This document shows, in pieces, positions 57,343 through 64,000 of a stretch of DNA of 64,000 nt. Position numbers and translations under genes: made by a program. The notes beneath the pieces are model-generated. The model had not been told where the DNA came from, did no database searches, and worked only from the letters and a program-made list of their open reading frames with translations. The stretch lies in assembly GCA_937124615.1 (NCBI GenBank), contig CAKZKR010000008.1:23376-87375 (forward strand), read 5' to 3'. Position 1 is the first letter of the stretch. Each line of letters begins with the position of its first letter. The DNA is from an uncultured bacterium (GTDB lineage Bacteria; Hydrogenedentota; Hydrogenedentia; Hydrogenedentales; Hydrogenedentaceae).

Positions 57343-58227
57343 ATGACCGTTTTAATGAAGATAAAAACATACTCAAAAATCAATCTTTATCTGGATGTGA
57401 TTGGTAAGTATTCTGATGGTTTTCATGAAATCGAATCTATTTTTCAGACGGTATCTTTAGGGGATATACTCTCTTTTCATGAAATATCTGAGGGTATTCA
57501 GATTACTACAAATGATATATTATTGCCTATAGATGAAAAAAATATTGTTTACAGAACAGTCAAAAAAATAAAAGAAATTACAAAAATAAAAAAAGGAATT
57601 CATATTCATATTCAAAAAAATATCCCTGTATGTGCAGGTTTAGGAGGTGGTTCTTCTAATTCTGCAGGGACTTTATATGCACTCAACAAACTATGGAATT
57701 TAAGTTGGGATGATGTAACTTTACAGAATATTGCGTCGGAGTTAGGTTCAGATGTCCCTTATTTCCTTAAGGGGGGAACACAGGCTGTTTCTGGAAAGGG
57801 AGAAAAGTTATCTTCATTAAAACCCATACCCGAGACATGGATTGTTTTGATTCATCCCTCTGTAGGTTTATCAACGGCTATAGTATATCAACACCCCTCA
57901 TTAAAAGTTCGCTATCTCCGAAAAATAAAGGGTAAAGATAGCTTACCTTTTAAAAAAGTGAAGATTACCTTACAAAACCGAGATTGGAAAAGGGTTATTT
58001 ATAATCGTTTAGAAATACCTGCCTTTCATATTTATCCCGAGTTATATAAATTAAAATTAAGAATTAAGCATTTAGGTTTCCCGTATGTAGGTATGACAGG
58101 TAGTGGTTCAACCTTTTTTGTTATTGTAGAGTCTAAAAATAAAGGTGAGAAATTAATTAGTAAACTTAATTACAATACCAATCTTGTTAGGACAACCTCA
58201 ATCGCTATTCAGGAATTACAATTATAG
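57343..58227 (+). CDS. ispE: 4-diphosphocytidyl-2-C-methyl-D-erythritol kinase
   Basis: IspE phosphorylates CDP-methylerythritol in the MEP isoprenoid pathway. The GHMP-kinase elements are present: YSKINLYLDVIGKYSDGFHE with the substrate aspartate/histidine region, the ATP loop PVCAGLGGGSSNSAGTL, and a C-terminal GMTGSGSTFF. The length of 294 aa is normal. The start could also be ATG 57355. It shows that the cell uses the MEP pathway. Confidence 0.96.
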   Translation: MTVLMKIKTYSKINLYLDVIGKYSDGFHEIESIFQTVSLGDILSFHEISEGIQITTNDILLPIDEKNIVYRTVKKIKEITKIKKGIHIHIQKNIPVCAGLGGGSSNSAGTLYALNKLWNLSWDDVTLQNIASELGSDVPYFLKGGTQAVSGKGEKLSSLKPIPETWIVLIHPSVGLSTAIVYQHPSLKVRYLRKIKGKDSLPFKKVKITLQNRDWKRVIYNRLEIPAFHIYPELYKLKLRIKHLGFPYVGMTGSGSTFFVIVESKNKGEKLISKLNYNTNLVRTTSIAIQELQL

Positions 58228-58282
58228 AACAAAACCTCAATTTAAAGGATATAATTAGAAAGTATAATGAAGAGAAAAATAT

Positions 58283-60649
58283 ATGAAAAAAGAAGACATA
58301 ATTAGATTTATTTTTATATCATTGTTATTTCTCCCTTTTTTTTCTTATGCACAAAGTGTAATGTCCATTGATAAATCTGATTTTTTCAATGAGGGTCCGG
58401 TCGAAGGCGTTGTAGAGGGAGAAGGTTCTGCAGAAGGGGAGATACTATTTGACCCGTGTAATATTGAGCCATGTATGGAAGAATGTGATGAAGTATTAGG
58501 AGAGAGTCATTTTGAGATATACCTTGCAGGCTTTTATAAAACATGGATAGGACCCAATGCAGAGGAGATGGATTTAGACGAGAATGGGATGATAGATGTG
58601 GTTCAAGCATGGTTATTGGACGAGATATTAAAAGACAAGAGATATTCAGCACATTGTTGTGTAAAGCGAGCCTATCGGCATAATAAAGAGAGCACGAGAT
58701 TGTATGCAGATGTAATACAGGCTGTTCAACCGGTGATATTTTTATTAATAAACAGAGAACAATTTGAAGGAGTGATATCGGGATTAACGACCGTAGGGGA
58801 GAAGACAACGATAGATATGTTGTTGGGGATGATAGATGAATTACCGATAGAGGTACCGATGCCGGATATGGAGCAATTTGATTTAAGTATGGGACAATAT
58901 TTAAGCAAGATAGGTGATGCGGATAGGGATGGGGTATGTAATTATGGTGAATATCGTTGGAATTTATGGCAAGGGATGGGAGTAGAGGGATATAAGAGTA
59001 GTGTATTGAATGATACGAAAGTGGATAATGGAGGTGGTTGTGTATGGTGTGGTGAGGGAGCGCCTCCGGAAGGAGAAGGTGTTGTAGAAGGTATTCCTGA
59101 GGGAATTTTAGAAGGAGAAGGTGTTATAGAAGGTATTCCTGAAGGGACATTGGAAGGCACAGAGGAAGGGAATACAGAGGGAGAAGGTTCTGCAGAAGGG
59201 GAGATACTATTTGACCCGTGTAATATTGAGCCATGTATGGAAGAATGTGATGAAGTATTAGGAGAGAGTCATTTTGAGATATACCTTGCAGGCTTTTATA
59301 AAACATGGATAGGACCCAATGCAGAGGAGATGGATTTAGACGAGAATGGGATGATAGATGTGGTTCAAGCATGGTTATTGGACGAGATATTAAAAGACAA
59401 GAGATATTCAGCACATTGTTGTGTAAAGCGAGCCTATCGGCATAATAAAGAGAGCACGAGATTGTATGCAGATGTAATACAGGCTGTTCAACCGGTGATA
59501 TTTTTATTAATAAACAGAGAACAATTTGAAGGAGTGATATCGGGATTAACGACCGTAGGGGAGAAGACAACGATAGATATGTTGTTGGGGATGATAGATG
59601 AATTACCGATAGAGGTACCGATGCCGGATATGGAGCAATTTGATTTAAGTATGGGACAATATTTAAGCAAGATAGGTGATGCGGATAGGGATGGGGTATG
59701 TAATTATGGTGAATATCGTTGGAATTTATGGCAAGGGATGGGAGTAGAGGGATATAAGAGTAGTGTATTGAATGATACGAAAGTGGATAATGGAGGTGGT
59801 TGTGTATGGTGTGGTGAGGGAGCGCCTCCGGAAGGAGAAGGTGTTGTAGAAGGTATTCCTGAGGGAATTTTAGAAGGAGAAGGAGGAACACAAAGTTATA
59901 GTTCTTTAACAGTTATTTTAACTCCTGATGATGCAGTTTTGAACGGGGCTCAATGGCAAATTGAAGGAGATGAGAATTTATATAATAGTGGTGATAAAGT
60001 AGAAAACCTTTATTCAGGTATTTATAAGATTTCCTTTACTCAGCCTATAGGTTGGTCAACATCAGAATATATTCAGGTGGAAATTGGTGAGAATGAGGAT
60101 AAAATTATAGAAATTAATTATTGGAAATCGGGAGGGATTATGATTAATATCTTTCCACAAGAAGCAGTTAAATTAAATGCAAAGTGGAGAATAAAAGGAG
60201 AGGAAGAATGGAAAGAATCTGGCAAAGTATACATTTTACCGGTAGGTTTCTATGAGATTTTTTTCAGCGATGTTGAAAGATATATATCCCCACCACAAAA
60301 ACAAGTTTATATCCCACATGCTTCATATATTAATTTGGATGTAAGTTACCAAAGGACCAAAACATTAGATCAAGATGAAAAAAGAACTTTTGCTTTACAA
60401 GTACTTTCATCTTTTAGTAATTGTGATATGGATGGAGATGGACAATTGACTTTCTCCGAGATTATACAGAAATATCCACAGTTAACCGAGGAATTATTTG
60501 TGGAAATTGATAAAAACAAAGACCAAAAAATATCTATGGAAGAACTTGAAAACTTTATTAGTGAATTGAATCAAACAAAATGTGGGAATCCCTTTGGGAA
60601 TTGTGAGAAGGGTCTTATACATAAAAAAATCTTGCAAAAACTGCTTTAA
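58283..60649 (+). CDS. Secreted EGE-linker protein with duplicated domain and EF-hands
   Basis: A signal peptide (1 to about 23, ending YAQS) is followed by two apparently identical 236-residue copies, each an EGE linker plus a cysteine-bearing domain (DPCNIEPCMEECDE, DLDENGMIDVVQAWLLDE, GDADRDGVCNYGEYRW). The acidic DxDxNG-type loops look calcium-binding. Two PEGA-like beta domains follow (NGAQWQIEGDENLYNSGD and NAKWRIKGEEEWKESGK). A C-terminal EF-hand pair closes the protein (DMDGDGQLTFSEI and DKNKDQKISMEELENF). It is 788 aa, with no membrane anchor at the end. The role is unknown; a surface or matrix protein is likely. Confidence 0.75.
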   Translation: MKKEDIIRFIFISLLFLPFFSYAQSVMSIDKSDFFNEGPVEGVVEGEGSAEGEILFDPCNIEPCMEECDEVLGESHFEIYLAGFYKTWIGPNAEEMDLDENGMIDVVQAWLLDEILKDKRYSAHCCVKRAYRHNKESTRLYADVIQAVQPVIFLLINREQFEGVISGLTTVGEKTTIDMLLGMIDELPIEVPMPDMEQFDLSMGQYLSKIGDADRDGVCNYGEYRWNLWQGMGVEGYKSSVLNDTKVDNGGGCVWCGEGAPPEGEGVVEGIPEGILEGEGVIEGIPEGTLEGTEEGNTEGEGSAEGEILFDPCNIEPCMEECDEVLGESHFEIYLAGFYKTWIGPNAEEMDLDENGMIDVVQAWLLDEILKDKRYSAHCCVKRAYRHNKESTRLYADVIQAVQPVIFLLINREQFEGVISGLTTVGEKTTIDMLLGMIDELPIEVPMPDMEQFDLSMGQYLSKIGDADRDGVCNYGEYRWNLWQGMGVEGYKSSVLNDTKVDNGGGCVWCGEGAPPEGEGVVEGIPEGILEGEGGTQSYSSLTVILTPDDAVLNGAQWQIEGDENLYNSGDKVENLYSGIYKISFTQPIGWSTSEYIQVEIGENEDKIIEINYWKSGGIMINIFPQEAVKLNAKWRIKGEEEWKESGKVYILPVGFYEIFFSDVERYISPPQKQVYIPHASYINLDVSYQRTKTLDQDEKRTFALQVLSSFSNCDMDGDGQLTFSEIIQKYPQLTEELFVEIDKNKDQKISMEELENFISELNQTKCGNPFGNCEKGLIHKKILQKLL
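58414..59121 (+). repeat. Large direct repeat, copy 1
   Basis: 708 bases that I read as identical to 59176-59883, offset by exactly 762 bases (254 codons, in frame). It encodes the EGE linker and cysteine-bearing domain. The copies are separated by 54 bases of EGE-coding sequence. Confidence 0.93.
59176..59883 (+). repeat. Large direct repeat, copy 2
   Basis: This is the second copy of the 708-base segment at 58414-59121. Identity ends abruptly at 59883, where this copy continues AGGAACAC and copy 1 continues TGTTATAG. The lack of even silent differences implies a very recent duplication, gene conversion, or an assembly artefact. Confidence 0.93.
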
Positions 60650-60746
60650 AAATGTTATTTTTATATATATTATAGTTTAAAAAGATTTTTACATATTATT
60701 ATGCGGGGACAAAACCTAAAAAATAGAATAATAGGGATGTTTTTGA

Positions 60747-63428
60747 ATGAGAAATAGAATAACCCCATTGATCCTATTTGTGATAGTTATTTCTTTTTGC
60801 TTGTTATCGGTTCTCTTAAGTTATTCTTCTTATGCAACTTCTCTGAGTACAAAAGATGAGTTTCATACTGCAGACAGGGATCAGAATTATAAAATTAATT
60901 TAAGTGAACTATTGCGTGTGATACAATTTTTTAATGCTCGTGCTTATCATTGCGATCCTGATGGGGAAGATGGATATTCGCCTGGTACGGGAGAACAGTC
61001 ATGTCCTCAACATGATAGTGATTATGAGCCCAACACTCCCTGGCGAATATCTTTGAATGAACTTCTTCGCCTGGTTCAGTTTTACAATGTATGCGGTTAT
61101 GGGGTTGACCCATCAAAAGAAGATGGATTTCGTCCCGTGCTCTGTCCGGTTATTATTGAGGGAGAACCTGAAGGGGCTACAGAAGGTGTTATTGAAGGAA
61201 TTGAAGAAGGAGAAGGGAGTGCAGAGGGAGAAGGTGAAACCTATAACTATGCCCGTCTAATTGTCGACCGAAGAGACGCTGTCCCAAATGCAGAAATCAG
61301 TTTACCGATTACCCTTGAAACAAAAAATATCACATTAGGATATATACAGTTTGACCTGATTTTTAATTCGAATCGGATAAGTTATGTGGATTATATGATA
61401 GGCCCGGCTATCCAGAATACAGGTCGGAACCTCTCTGTTGGACAAATTATCCCAGGGAAAATAAGATTGACCACAACGGGCACTTCCTCCTCGGGTATGA
61501 CATCAGGTATTTATGCTATTTTGAGATTTAAAGTATCTGAAAATGCAGATTTTAATGATATTTATTCAATTTATGCAGAAAGTATCACTGCTCTTACTTT
61601 CCCTGATGGTTTAGTTTATCCAATATCTATTTTAGCCGGTTATATAAGGATATATAGTTCTTTCCCTTATCCTCCTACCGCAGAGTTTTCTGCCACCCCT
61701 GTTAAAAATTTGGTCAATAATGAAATAGAGTTTCGAGATGAAAGCAAAATGGGTAATGGAATAGACCCTGTTTGGCAATGGAGTTTTGGAGATGGGAATT
61801 ATAGTTTTTTAAGAAATCCTACTCATATATATCGGTCACCCGGGACCTATACAGTAACATTAACTGTTACAACGAGTGCAGGACAGAGTATCAAACAGAA
61901 AACTAATTATATAGAAATTATTCAAGGGACAAGGATATATGTAAAAAAACCTCAAACCAAGTTACAGGAAGTCGAACCGGATGGTTTGACATGGGAAACA
62001 GCATTTCCTACTTTACAAGAGGGAATAGATAAAGCCTATCAGTTGGGCGGAGGAGAAGTATGGGTAGCAGCAGGAGATTATAATGAGTCTCGTTCCAATC
62101 CCTATGGTTCATTACTCCTTCGTGAAATGGTTAATGTTTATGGAGGTTTTCAGGGAACAGAAACCCAGATTAATCAGCGGAATTACCAGACAAATATTAC
62201 CATTATTAACGGTAGTACTGCTCGTAATGGTCTACCTGCCTGGCATGTAGTTATAGGTGATAATTATAGCGAGTTAAATGGGTTTCTTATAAAGGGTGGA
62301 AATGCAACTTACGATTCTGTCTATGCTGATGCACAAGATGGAGGTGGTTTATATATTCCTGGAAAGAAAATGATTTTAAGAAATTGCTCGATTTACCAGA
62401 ATAAGGCTGTTGGTGTGGGTGCAGGTATTTGCTGTTTAAGTGGAAAATTATCTGTGTACAATTGCAATTTTATCGAGAATACATTAGAAAATATTTCATC
62501 TGCTTCCAGTTATAATTATGGTTCGGCTATTTATGCAATGGATAGTATTGTAAAAGTACAAAATTCTCGGTTTGAGTCGAATCGTATTTTATCTAGAGGT
62601 ACCTGGCAAACTTCCGCGCAGAATATAACTGTGGCATCTGCGGGCGCGGGCATTTTTGCATACAATTCTTCATTGACAGTAGAGAACTCATTATTTTATT
62701 CAAATTCATGCTCTGCAGAAGGAATTGGTGATGGCATTGTCAACGGGAGGGTTTATGGTGCTTTTTCAAAAGCATTAGGTGGTGCTATTTATTTATGGTA
62801 TAGTGATATGAATCTAAAAAATTCAGACTTTAGAAATAATAATGTTTCTACAAATGACCATAATGGATTCTCTCGTGCAAGTGCTGGTATGGTTTATATG
62901 ACAAAGAGTTCTGCTAAAATTGTCAATACAATAGGTTTTAGGAATAAGGCTTATGATTTTAGTTCCTCCAATGAAAGAACGGGGGGGATACATGTGGACT
63001 TATGCGAAAATGTAGTTTTTTCTAATTGCACTTTATATGACAATCAAGTTGATTTAACTAATACAAATCATGGGGGAGCCGTTTTTAATTATTACAGTAA
63101 TATAGCATTTGCCAATACAATAATCTGGCAGAATTCTGGACAAGGGACCTATTCTCTTGGTAGTGATGCTGTTTTTATGTATTGTAATACACAACAAATG
63201 AAAAATGGAGAAGGAAATATAAGTTCAGACCCATTATTTATGTTCCCAAGTGCAGGTAATTTTAGATTAAATAGTGGTTCCCCATGTATTGATAGGGGTA
63301 TGGATACAAGTTCTGATGAATGGGGAAATGTTACGACAGATATTGAAGGGAACCTACGAGGAAGGGATGCAATCCCGGATATTACAGGCGACGGGTCTGA
63401 TTATGATATGGGCGTATACGAATATTAA
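60747..63428 (+). CDS. Secreted dockerin-like / cohesin-like / PKD / beta-helix protein
   Basis: The 893-residue protein has a signal peptide and then two dockerin-like repeats (INLSELLRVIQFFNARAYHC and ISLNELLRLVQFYN, about 43-120). An EGE-rich linker and a cohesin-like sandwich (about 165-310; LGYIQFDLIFNSNRISYVDY) follow, then a PKD domain (about 315-395; WQWSFGDGNYSF). Last is a long right-handed beta-helix (about 400-850) ending in a GSPCIDRGMDTS block typical of such surface proteins. The repeats hint at a cell-bound carbohydrate-interacting or adhesive protein. It lies 97 bases after the EGE protein and may share its regulation. Confidence 0.82.
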   Translation: MRNRITPLILFVIVISFCLLSVLLSYSSYATSLSTKDEFHTADRDQNYKINLSELLRVIQFFNARAYHCDPDGEDGYSPGTGEQSCPQHDSDYEPNTPWRISLNELLRLVQFYNVCGYGVDPSKEDGFRPVLCPVIIEGEPEGATEGVIEGIEEGEGSAEGEGETYNYARLIVDRRDAVPNAEISLPITLETKNITLGYIQFDLIFNSNRISYVDYMIGPAIQNTGRNLSVGQIIPGKIRLTTTGTSSSGMTSGIYAILRFKVSENADFNDIYSIYAESITALTFPDGLVYPISILAGYIRIYSSFPYPPTAEFSATPVKNLVNNEIEFRDESKMGNGIDPVWQWSFGDGNYSFLRNPTHIYRSPGTYTVTLTVTTSAGQSIKQKTNYIEIIQGTRIYVKKPQTKLQEVEPDGLTWETAFPTLQEGIDKAYQLGGGEVWVAAGDYNESRSNPYGSLLLREMVNVYGGFQGTETQINQRNYQTNITIINGSTARNGLPAWHVVIGDNYSELNGFLIKGGNATYDSVYADAQDGGGLYIPGKKMILRNCSIYQNKAVGVGAGICCLSGKLSVYNCNFIENTLENISSASSYNYGSAIYAMDSIVKVQNSRFESNRILSRGTWQTSAQNITVASAGAGIFAYNSSLTVENSLFYSNSCSAEGIGDGIVNGRVYGAFSKALGGAIYLWYSDMNLKNSDFRNNNVSTNDHNGFSRASAGMVYMTKSSAKIVNTIGFRNKAYDFSSSNERTGGIHVDLCENVVFSNCTLYDNQVDLTNTNHGGAVFNYYSNIAFANTIIWQNSGQGTYSLGSDAVFMYCNTQQMKNGEGNISSDPLFMFPSAGNFRLNSGSPCIDRGMDTSSDEWGNVTTDIEGNLRGRDAIPDITGDGSDYDMGVYEY

Positions 63429-63438
63429 TCACAATTTT

Positions 63439-63475
63439 AAAAGGCGAACAAGAACTAATTCGTTTCGCTTTTTTC
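63439..63475. terminator. Bidirectional terminator between convergent genes
   Basis: AAAGGCGAAC (63439-63449 region) pairs with GTTTCGCTTTT (63462-63472) with a wobble, flanked by A-runs and T-runs on both sides. The stop codon of the HD-GYP gene lies in its loop. Confidence 0.65.
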
Positions 63476-64000
63476 AGGGAATCTATATCGAATTTGTAAT
63501 ATTTCTTCAATATTTGAAAAGAATATATCTACTAAATCAGGGTCGAATTGTTTACCCCGTTGTTCTGCAAAATATTCTTTAATCTCTTCTAACGACCACG
63601 CCCTCTTGTATACTCGTTCTACGCCTAATGCATCAAAAACATCTGCTATCCCTACGATTCTACCAAAAATATGTATATCTTTCCCTTTCTTCCCTTTTGG
63701 GTACCCATTCCCATCAAACCGTTCATGGTGTTCTAATGCAATTATTGCCGCGGATTGTAATACAATTCCCTTAGTTTTACTTAACATATCATATCCAATA
63801 GTCGTATGCGTTTTTATTACATCAAACTCTGTAGGAGTTAAAGGTCCCGGTTTATTTAATATAGCATCCGGAATACCCACTTTGCCTACATCATGAAGAG
63901 GAGAGGCCAACCGGAGAATTTCTGCTTCCTTTGTAGAAAGCCCTAATTTTAATGCTAATAATTTTGAATATTCTGCGACCCTCTTCACATGGCTTCCTGT
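63455..64000 (-). CDS. HD-GYP domain protein (partial, 5' end beyond the window)
   Basis: The visible 180 or so residues are an HD-GYP phosphodiesterase domain: GSHVKRVAEYSKLLAL, LHDVGKVGIPD with the HD pair, THTTIGYDML, LEHHERFDGNGYPKG with the GYP motif, and GRIVGIADVFDAL. Such domains hydrolyse c-di-GMP. The frame is open through 64000 upstream of the apparent GTG at 63988, so N-terminal sensor domains probably lie outside. It fits the MshEN-HDOD, pilus and flagellar genes in the window. Confidence 0.93.
   Translation of the reverse strand, partial: TGSHVKRVAEYSKLLALKLGLSTKEAEILRLASPLHDVGKVGIPDAILNKPGPLTPTEFDVIKTHTTIGYDMLSKTKGIVLQSAAIIALEHHERFDGNGYPKGKKGKDIHIFGRIVGIADVFDALGVERVYKRAWSLEEIKEYFAEQRGKQFDPDLVDIFFSNIEEILQIRYRFPEKSETN

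Noticed and set aside
59124..59891. Long minus-strand open frame (255 codons), with a shorter duplicate of it at 58386-58808
   Set aside because: It is the antisense shadow of the duplicated EGE gene; its composition is low-complexity and it has no ribosome site or family resemblance.
1..64000. Mobile element or prophage
   Set aside because: No transposase, integrase, phage structural gene or terminal inverted repeats were seen; gene content is chromosomal throughout.

Overview
The window is about 64 kb of AT-rich bacterial chromosome, mostly tightly packed protein genes, with no rRNA, tRNA, CRISPR array, prophage or insertion sequence that I could recognise. The cell looks Gram-negative and motile: there is an LpxL-like lipid acyltransferase, lipoproteins, a flagellar FlgK with a sigma-28-like promoter, the pilus ATPase PilT, a GspF/PilC-like protein and c-di-GMP proteins (MshEN-HDOD, HD-GYP). 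Secreted proteins carry Glu-Gly-Glu (EGE) linkers and dockerin-like 'INLSELLRVIQFFN' repeats. That style suggests a Candidatus Hydrogenedentes or related PVC/FCB-type lineage; this is inference from style, not from a marker gene.

Layout. 1-4.5 kb: an FMN riboswitch with a terminator ahead of ribD-ribE-ribBA-(DUF2007)-ribH-nusB, a complete riboflavin operon. 4.5-15.2 kb: a 1169-residue coiled-coil/membrane/leucine-rich-repeat protein, a zinc-ribbon-MshEN-HDOD protein, a SPASM protein without the radical SAM cysteines, carA, a LITAF-like protein and a large beta-propeller lipoprotein. 15.3-21.8 kb: a Tat-exported Gfo/Idh oxidoreductase and a minus-strand operon nudix-rtcB-pyrR/pyrB fusion-pyrC. 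21.9-30 kb: a two-domain esterase, a barrel-like protein, a Pat-type acyl-CoA synthetase/GNAT fusion, an SCP2 protein, and a pair made of a hydrolase-like lipoprotein and an aspartyl-protease-like/PDZ protein.

30.0-30.3 kb holds what I read as an independent structured non-coding RNA gene on the minus strand. It is GC-rich in an AT-rich setting, and has a good promoter, a perfect 13-bp closing stem and a terminal hairpin. 30.5-41.9 kb: tandem-domain PPK2, a putative glycosidase, a NifA/NtrC-like activator, hslV without hslU, a 32-residue PAAKK-repeat microprotein with its own 5' hairpin and terminator, a beta-lactamase/NamZ fusion, flgK and pilT. 41.9-58.2 kb: a GH63-like glycosidase, a beta-CASP nuclease-like protein, an acyltransferase, an epimerase and glycosyltransferase pair, nagB, a HlyIII protein, an aminotransferase, a PpiC-type isomerase, gspF-like, a GH36-like protein, a UbiB kinase and ispE. 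58.3-64 kb: two large secreted proteins, the first with an apparently perfect 708-bp internal duplication, and the start-truncated HD-GYP gene at the window edge.

The pathways represented are riboflavin synthesis (complete), part of pyrimidine synthesis (carA, pyrB, pyrC), amino-sugar and peptidoglycan recycling (NamZ fusion, nagB), isoprenoid synthesis (ispE) and surface/c-di-GMP functions. The strongest candidates for undescribed biology are the 30-kb ncRNA, the PAAKK microprotein locus, the PyrR-PyrB fusion and the cluster-less SPASM protein.
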